64,000 nt of DNA from Haliclystus octoradiatus. Its lineage: Eukaryota; Cnidaria; Staurozoa; Stauromedusae; Haliclystidae. Shown piece by piece: positions 57,306-64,000 of the stretch (position 1 is its first letter; each line of letters starts with the position of its first letter). Both the position numbers and the translations under genes were made by a program. Where the stretch lies: the NCBI GenBank assembly GCA_916610825.1, contig OU744446.1, positions 7,962,309-8,026,308 of the forward strand, read 5' to 3'. The notes beneath the pieces were generated by a model that did no database searches, had not been told where the DNA came from, and saw only the letters and a program-made list of their open reading frames with translations.

Positions 57306-59440
57306 TGTTTAATGTTGTTACTACTTAGATATTAAAATGGCAAATAGTGTAACTGAAATCCGTATCATGTTTAGTTTAATCTTTTCCAAAACGCTTCAGT
57401 AATTGCATTGTAATATTGTCAGCGCCGGATTAACATTTCAGGGCCAATAATCACTCCCTCTCCAAAGGGCCCTAAAATGGGTGTGGCAATCATAGAATTA
57501 GCCTCACTTTCAAGTTATCATCTCAGTTTGAATTCATAGTCGCCATTTTATTTTTGTCCGAAGAAAAACGATTCACGCAAAAATAAAATGTTGTTATTGC
57601 AGTGGTAGAATGATAGTTTTGCAGTATTTAAAAAGATTTTGAAAGATTACAAAAGACACAGTATTATTTGTTTTATCAAACCTATTTTGTTTTGCTGTTT
57701 AAATTAACTTTACACTATTCAAAACAAGATCGAATGATGAAAACATTTGTTGAATGTTTAGGCCTACTTTTGAAAAGTATTATTCAAATTGTTGCTATTC
57801 GATTAGCATTTAATATACTAGTAAAATCAGTAGATAGTTATCTTACAAATTGATTTTTTTTAAGGGCCCTTAAAAAACGAAGGGCCCTAAGCTGAAGCTT
57901 ATTTAGCTTACGAGTTAAGTTTTCAAGATTATATTATAGCTAACTGAAATCGAATAACGCGTTTGCAATGTCTGTTTTGCAATGGCAATCTTAAATGGCT
58001 GTTTCTAAATATAGACTTGATATTTTTTCATCTAGTTTTTTTACATCACTTCGATACACGTTTGAATATGACATACTGAGAAATGAAATGAATTGTATTG
58101 CCCGTTTTAGTATGAGAGACATTTAAAGTGGAAAAACATAAAAACCGGCTTTTTTCAAGCTATAACCGGAGGACGGATAATAAACAACATTACAAAGCTT
58201 GAAAACGAGGTACTTTTCAGCAGCAAATGGGTTGTAGCTGACAGACATGTGATGTCTACAAGCGCGTCAATGTTTTCGGAAAGGTGGGTTGTTCACACCA
58301 ATTGAAATTTCTAAAACGTAAACACGATTTTGATACCGTAGAAGTCAGGATTGCCATTTTTCGTTCGGATCTGACCACAAATTAGTTTATAGCATTTCAA
58401 TAATGAAATACAATTCTAGTGGCTAGATGTTAACTATTCATGTAAGTTTTGTTCATTTACAAACCAAATGTGTTCTCTGTATTTGGTTTTAAATAATTCA
58501 GGAAATTCGATTCCATTATATTCCGCATTTCACCGATTTTGGCGCCAAAAGTTATGTAGATGTGACAATCACATTCAAAGTTTAGTTACGAAGTGTTATT
58601 TCAATCACATACTGTATGATCCTTGATTGTATGATAAACATAAAATGCTACGCTGATTTATAAATATTAGTTATCCATGCCAAGCATGCTTGAGGTTCAT
58701 TAGAATCATTAATCAGAAACTAAAAACAGATTAAAAAATTGAAAAACTAGCGGCGTGTAATTTATCTCGTAAATATGAAAATACACATTAATATTGATGC
58801 TAGATAGAACCAATCGTTTAAAATTTGCTACATGATAACTTACCATCAAGATAGTGAATGTGTTTGCCCAGCATAGGCCAAACATTTGTTTTGTCCTTAT
58901 TAAAGTTTACGTAGCAATCATCGTAAACTTGTGCAATGATCACTTGTATTTATTGTGACATATTAATATTATCCATTTTCTTCAATCATACATGAAAAAT
59001 ACATGAACAATCACATGATTATGCGATCTATGACTAATTCTGGAGTAAATCAAACCAAGATCTAACCTGCAACTGTATCAACATTTATTTGCACACTTTT
59101 TCAACACGCCACATCCCACAATGCAGCGGAAGGACAAAGCCTCTCAAATTAGTTATGAAATCTCAAATGGAGGCTACCAGAAGTAGTTGATTTTCCACTT
59201 GCAGATTACATTTTCATTTTATCACAAACAATGAAATGAATTACATTATAGAAATGCAATTCATATTTTCTAACAGCCACAACAAGGCAATGATAATTAT
59301 CTAACTGTCAACTACTATAATTCCATATATACCTCTATATAATCTATGTATTGTCATAAATTAATTAATAATATCTATCAATAGTATCTGTCCGATGATA
59401 ATAAAGCGATAAACTTCAAGTTACAGAAAATGAATGCGTA
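57306..59440. other. No gene recognised
   Basis: Contains AGCGCCGGATTAACATTTCA near 57421 and two GAAGGGCCCT/AAAGGGCCCT blocks near 57465 and 57885, perhaps ends of a further repeat. A perfect TTTTGGCGCCAAAA palindrome lies at 58537-58550. Confidence 0.35.
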
Positions 59441-59515
59441 GTCTTTGACTCCATTATTATTATTTACGCTCTGTCAAATGACATTGAACACTATCTCAAC
59501 TGCTGTTAGATACCA

Positions 59516-59673
<158 letters not shown>

Positions 59674-59891
59674 TGAAGTTATTACGTTACAGAAATGAAA
59701 TTCATCTAATGAATGTGTAGCCTTTGACTCTATTTCATTATTAGTGATAAAAATAATAATAAAAATAATACATTCATTTAATAATTTGGTGTAGTAAAAA
59801 TCGAAGTCGCAAATTACTTTAGTTCTGAAGTTAATAAAAAACATTACAATCAAATGATTAAACAATGCTTCATTGCATAATCTTTAGATTG

Positions 59892-61895
59892 ATGGATCGT
59901 AAGTCAAGGAAAAGAATATGGATGAAAGCTCACAGGGAAACAAAAAAAGTTACAGAAAAAGCACATAAGCCTAGCAAAAAACCAAAAGTTACAAAAAAAA
60001 AGGATAACTCAAACAAGGAGTTTGAAATAAACCCTGTCTTGATTGCAAATGATGGTCTTGATTCATCCCCTTCTGGCAATGAGAGTGACGGGCCAATGAA
60101 CGAGCCAGTGCTAGTAGCTACATATCTAAATTATGGATTTAATGGTGATTCTGAAGCATGTCCTAATAAACCATATGTGCCAAACAAAAAAGATAATAAC
60201 AAAAGCAGTGAAGTAGCTAAAGACATAATAGATTGGTGCAAATCATATAACGCAACAATGAATTCTACTGACGGTATATTGAAATTAATACATAAGCATT
60301 TTCCAGAATGTAGTACATTGCCAAAAACTGCAAGAACTTTATTAAAAACACGGAGAAATATAAGACTGTCAAAAGTTTCTGGCATGGATTACTATAATTT
60401 TGGTCTGGAAAATCAGTTGACAGATTTCCTTTCTAAGCTGGATAAATCTGTAATTTCAAGTCTACCACTTATAGAGCTACTATTCAATGTGGACGGCGCT
60501 CCTCTATATCGCAGTTCGAGATCTTGCTTTTGGCCAATACTCTGCACAGTCAGTAATATAACTCCAAATATCGTCTTCCCTGTGGCAATTTGTGCAGGGT
60601 ACAGTAAACCTAAGGATTTACATTTTTTGGACAATACCGTAAGTGAATTGAGAACGTTATTGAAAGAAGGATTAGAGGTGGGCATTGAATATTGCCTCAA
60701 AGTTAAAGTTAAAGCAATTGTGTGCGATGCACCAGCAAGGGCAATGCTCAAACGGATGAAAAATCACTCTGGTTATCACGGATGTGATAAATGTGAAGTC
60801 AAAGGAGAATACTCGAGAAAAGTTATATTTACATCAGTTGGGCGAAAACGAACAGATTTCAGGTTCCGTAAAAGAAAAGACATTGAACATCATCATCAAA
60901 TAAAGAGGACACCTTTTGAAAGAATCAAAGATATAAATATGGTGAAGCAATTTCCAATATGTTTCATGCATCAAGTCTGCCTTGGAGTTATGAAACGTCT
61001 TATAAAAATGTGGATTACTGGAAAACGACGATATAAGTTATCGTCCGCTTTAATCAGAAAGGCAGACCAAAGGATTAAACTTATTAAAAAAACAATTCCT
61101 GCTGACTTTGCCCGAAAACCCAGACGTCTCTGTGATTTTAAATTCTGGAAGGCAACGGAATTCCGGTTATTTCTTCTTTATACTGGGCAATTCATACTGA
61201 AAGACATTCTCCCACAGAAAGAATATAAAAATTTTCTATGCCTAAGTATAGCTATGTGCATTTTAGTGAGTCCTGATTTGATTAAAAATAATGATAATGT
61301 TAATTATGCAAGAAATTTGTTAACTTACTTTCTACAAATGTCAAGAAAATTATATGGCAAGGGATTTATGGTCTACAATGTGCATTTACTTGCACACATT
61401 GTGGATGATGTACAAAATCTGGGTCCATTGGATAGCTTTGCTGCTTGGCCCTTTGAGAGTTTTCTGGGTTCTTTGAAAAAGAGTGTACGATCTGGGAAAA
61501 AGATGTGCACAGAGGTTGTCAACAGAATATTGGAAAACAAAGAGTGTGTCCCTGTTCCAAAAAAGTCTTTTAATAATCAACATTTCTTTTCAAAGAAAAT
61601 CTCTGCAAAGGAGCCAGACAACATTTTTTATGCTGGAAACAACACTTATTGTGAAATTGTAAAAATTATTGATGTGGATATTAAGAACATTCCAACATAC
61701 ATTTTGTGCAAGCAATATAAAAGTTGTATTCCAATTTTTGAAGAACCTTGTAGATCAACCTTAATTGAGTTTGCAAAAACAATTTCAACAAGATACAGAA
61801 TGAAAGTAATGCCAATTGAAAAAGTATTATCAAAGTGTATCACCTATGACAAGGGAAACTGGAAATTTTTCTTAACCTTACATCATCAATTTTGA
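59892..61895 (+). CDS. TNP2-like transposase (EnSpm/CACTA superfamily)
   Basis: A single-exon, intact frame of 667 codons from the ATG at 59892; a further in-frame ATG at 59865 would add nine. Residues 1-45 are very basic (Lys-rich, nuclear-signal-like), then a Ser/Asp-rich segment. Family blocks follow: LLFNVDGAPLYRSSRSCFWP near residue 200, VCDAPARAMLKRMKNHSGY with GCDKC near 290, FPICFMHQVCLGVMKRL near 365, KFWKATEFRLFLLYTGQ near 430, and YNVHLLAHIVDDV with FAAWPFESFLGSLKK near 510. These correspond to the Tnp2-type transposase and its DUF4218-like carboxy region. No stop or frameshift was found, so it may be recent or active. No CACTA-type termini were identified in the window. It probably cuts and pastes DNA in the nucleus. 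Confidence 0.85.
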   Translation: MDRKSRKRIWMKAHRETKKVTEKAHKPSKKPKVTKKKDNSNKEFEINPVLIANDGLDSSPSGNESDGPMNEPVLVATYLNYGFNGDSEACPNKPYVPNKKDNNKSSEVAKDIIDWCKSYNATMNSTDGILKLIHKHFPECSTLPKTARTLLKTRRNIRLSKVSGMDYYNFGLENQLTDFLSKLDKSVISSLPLIELLFNVDGAPLYRSSRSCFWPILCTVSNITPNIVFPVAICAGYSKPKDLHFLDNTVSELRTLLKEGLEVGIEYCLKVKVKAIVCDAPARAMLKRMKNHSGYHGCDKCEVKGEYSRKVIFTSVGRKRTDFRFRKRKDIEHHHQIKRTPFERIKDINMVKQFPICFMHQVCLGVMKRLIKMWITGKRRYKLSSALIRKADQRIKLIKKTIPADFARKPRRLCDFKFWKATEFRLFLLYTGQFILKDILPQKEYKNFLCLSIAMCILVSPDLIKNNDNVNYARNLLTYFLQMSRKLYGKGFMVYNVHLLAHIVDDVQNLGPLDSFAAWPFESFLGSLKKSVRSGKKMCTEVVNRILENKECVPVPKKSFNNQHFFSKKISAKEPDNIFYAGNNTYCEIVKIIDVDIKNIPTYILCKQYKSCIPIFEEPCRSTLIEFAKTISTRYRMKVMPIEKVLSKCITYDKGNWKFFLTLHHQF

Positions 61896-61909
61896 CGGAT
61901 TTTAAAGCT

Positions 61910-61925
61910 TATAGTCTATAGACTA
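61910..61925. repeat. Short palindrome after the transposase
   Basis: TAGTCTATAGACTA is a perfect 14-bp palindrome about 15 bases after the stop codon. Confidence 0.6.
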
Positions 61926-62465
61926 AACACTAAATTAATATAGTATTAAAGGGTTATCATACACTTGCTATGCATTTTATCAATTATATAAATGAAAATC
62001 GGCATGGCCAAAAGGCTTAGCCTCCAGGAGTACTAGAACATTTTCAATTTTTCTCTTCTGTTTTTTTTAATCAAAAATAGATTCTATAAATCAAAATTGA
62101 TAAATTTTTCCATGAGTTTGGTTGTAGACTTCTAGGATCCCACTTTTGTCATGCCCTAACTTACTAGATCCCGAAAGGCTAGAGCAAATTCAGAAGAAAA
62201 TTAGCAATCTTCTGATTTATAAGCCAACCCATACTGTACATAATTAGCCTACATAAATACATATGTTAGAAAAAATGTTGCAAAATTAAAACAAAACAAA
62301 ATAATAGCCATTTTCAACAAGAAAATGCTGCTGTTGGAATATTACAAAGATTTGGACATTCAGATAAAGGTAAAAAATCTGAATGGTATGTTATATAACA
62401 TTTTAAACTGCATTGTACTTTCATTTTCTTTGTAATAGTATATTACCTTCAATAATCTATCCCGG

Positions 62466-64000
62466 ATGTCAACATACACCGTCGTCGAATTTGAACAGGA
62501 TAAGACTACTGCTGTAGTTCCAAACCAATGGCTTTCTGCAATTAAAGATAACAAAGTAATTTGAAAAGGCATTCAAGAGCTCCACAAGTATAAAACTATA
62601 AATTTATAAATGCATAACTTTGTTAATGAATTCAATGTGATATAAAATAGGGGTATTGCTATTGGCCAAAAGATGGAGCAGGATGGAAATCCAAAAAAAA
62701 TCATCCTGTCAACAAAAGCAGATGGGACAAATATAGAGTATGCATACGCAAAAGATTCGGTAAATATATTGTCTCACATTGATAAAGTAATTTGAAACTT
62801 GCAACACACAAAAAATTGTTTGTGTTGAAAAATTACTGATTTTCAAAATAATGTATGACGTTCTAAAGATACATACATGGAAGGGAGAAGGTACAGTGCT
62901 GAGGTATCTGCAGAATCAACAGAATATGAAAAACAGCTGCAAGTAGGAGAAGGTGATAAATATCAAGACTGAAATTTTATCAATGCTAGTATCCAAAGTG
63001 AAGTTAGAATGACTCATATTGAGATAACTTTTAATTGGCTGTTTGATATTTATAGATACTATTAATGATCAGCAGTATGTTACACCGCCTTCAAGAAAGA
63101 AGAAAAGGAAGACGCAAGTACGAGAAGAAGGTGATAAATATCAAGACTGAAATTTTATCAATGCTAGTATCCGAAGTGCAGTTACAATGACTTATATTGA
63201 TTTATTTTAGAAATTTTGGAAACGCTATTCTAAAATATCATGTCATCATCCTGATATCCCGTGTGATTGCACAGGCCCAAAATTATGCATTTTGTTTCCT
63301 AATATAGAATTACTAATTAATATTTACAAATTAATATTTCCCTTGCGAAAAAAAGTTCATAAGTTCATGAACGTGAAATTGCCCAAAAGATCATGAACCA
63401 TTCATGAACAGTTCATGAACTTTCAGGCAATTTCATATTCATGGACCTGTTAATGAACTGGTTAATGAACTCTTTGTGACTTTTCATGAACTGTTCATTA
63501 ACTGTTCATGAAATTTCAGACATTGTTTCACAAATAACTATTGTTTTAGTTCAACCTTCTATCAATTTCATAAGTTAAACAGAAATATCTGATGATTTTA
63601 GGATAAAATGGTACAGTACTACACACTTACCGTGCTTGTAGGCCTATCAATATTTACTAAACTCAGAAAAATTGGAAGACAGTCCGGAAGCTGAAAACCT
63701 AAGGTTTGCTTTTGAAACCATACGGTCTGTAAACTACATAACATGTGGTTTTCTGCCTAGCTCAAATAGCACCTAAATGAATTTCGTAAATTATTCAATT
63801 CCTAATTTCACGCTGTCACAAAACACAAATTGTTGTTACATCAAAATATCTGTATAATGACATATAATAGATAACTGTCACAAGTGTTGTTTGTTATTTA
63901 AAGATACCAGCACTGATGAGCCAGATTACCCAACTCCACCTCCAAGAAAAAGAAAGACAGTGCAAGAAGAAGGTAAGTAATCTAATATATGGCTAGCATG
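62466..64000 (+). CDS. Multi-exon transposon-associated protein, 5' part
   Basis: Five exons join in one frame: 62466-62555, 62651-62759, 62869-62952, 63056-63130 and 63904-63972, with GT-AG introns and phases 0,1,1,1,1. The gene runs off the window. The start MSTYTVVEFEQDKTTAVVP and the next-exon GYCYWPKDGAGWKS resemble a domain seen at the amino end of proteins encoded near EnSpm-like or BEN-type genes in invertebrates. The later exons are short, start with Asp-Thr and carry PPSRKKKRKTQ or PPPRKRKT, nuclear-signal-like basic patches. Same strand and about 570 bases after the transposase, so it may be the element's second gene. Function is unknown; DNA or chromatin binding is inference. Confidence 0.6.
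62952..63220 (+). repeat. Tandem exon-intron duplication
   Basis: The intron after the exon ending at 62952 begins GTGATAAATATCAAGACTGA and the intron after the exon ending at 63130 begins identically. The match continues for about 70 bases with a few substitutions, through AATTTTATCAATGCTAGTAT and ATGACT(C/T)ATATTGA. A roughly 178-bp unit was duplicated. Confidence 0.85.
63350..63525. repeat. Cluster of TTCATGAA palindromes in an intron
   Basis: The words GTTCATGAAC, GATCATGAACC, ATTCATGAACA, GTTCATGAACT and GTTCATGAAATT occur within about 170 bases. TGAAATTGCC and GGCAATTTCA near the two sides of the first part are inverted, so the cluster can also form longer hairpins. It lies in the fourth intron of the gene above. 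Confidence 0.75.

Noticed and set aside
57421-57900. Possible hAT element starting AGCGCCGGATTAACATT with GGGCCCT blocks
   Set aside because: No inverted partner for the left end and no target duplication could be found.
63350-63525. CRISPR-like array suggested by short repeats
   Set aside because: The spacing is irregular, the repeats are palindromic words of about 10 bases and the locus is an intron in a eukaryote.

Overview
The window is AT-rich animal nuclear DNA. Genes are split by many introns, and non-LTR, BEL/Pao and copia retroelements, a tRNA-derived SINE and many small inverted-repeat (MITE-like) elements are present. There are no bacterial operons, CRISPR arrays or rRNA genes. 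An ARID3/dead-ringer ortholog and the abundance of hAT, Harbinger and EnSpm relatives fit a marine invertebrate, perhaps a tunicate or other invertebrate deuterostome; that assignment is inference.

Layout. 1-300: four octamer sites (ATGCAAAT) alternating with three CCAAT/E2F-like sites, resembling a histone-type promoter whose gene may lie off the left edge. 397-794: a palindromic transposon with a 9-bp target duplication, followed by a 57-codon ORF. 1035-1500: three 155-bp tandem repeats. 2655-3293: a copia RNase H remnant. 3570-5215 and 7880-11035: two copies of a decayed GPCR-like gene, the second broken by a LINE. 11100-14840: MITEs and a LINE with an RT core. 14840-20990: no gene recognised.

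21203-28656 (minus): a six-exon ARID3-family transcription factor whose splice phases all agree, giving 557 codons plus stop. 32909-39645, perhaps up to 43944 (minus): a clavaminate-synthase-like Fe(II)/2-oxoglutarate oxygenase with the iron ligands and distal Arg intact.

43990-52600 is mobile DNA: an RT with a YLDDG motif, then a degenerate BEL/Pao Gag-Pol with a MITE starting within 3 bp of its last stop codon. 52640-54376 holds exon-like ORFs of unknown function. 55045-57305 has further MITEs.

59865-61895 is an intact single-exon TNP2-like (EnSpm/CACTA) transposase. It is followed, on the same strand, by a multi-exon gene (62466 to beyond the window end) with repeated phase-1 exons. These two form the most coherent and possibly still active genetic unit here. 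The small host genes, the ARID3 factor and the oxygenase, have no evident functional link to each other.
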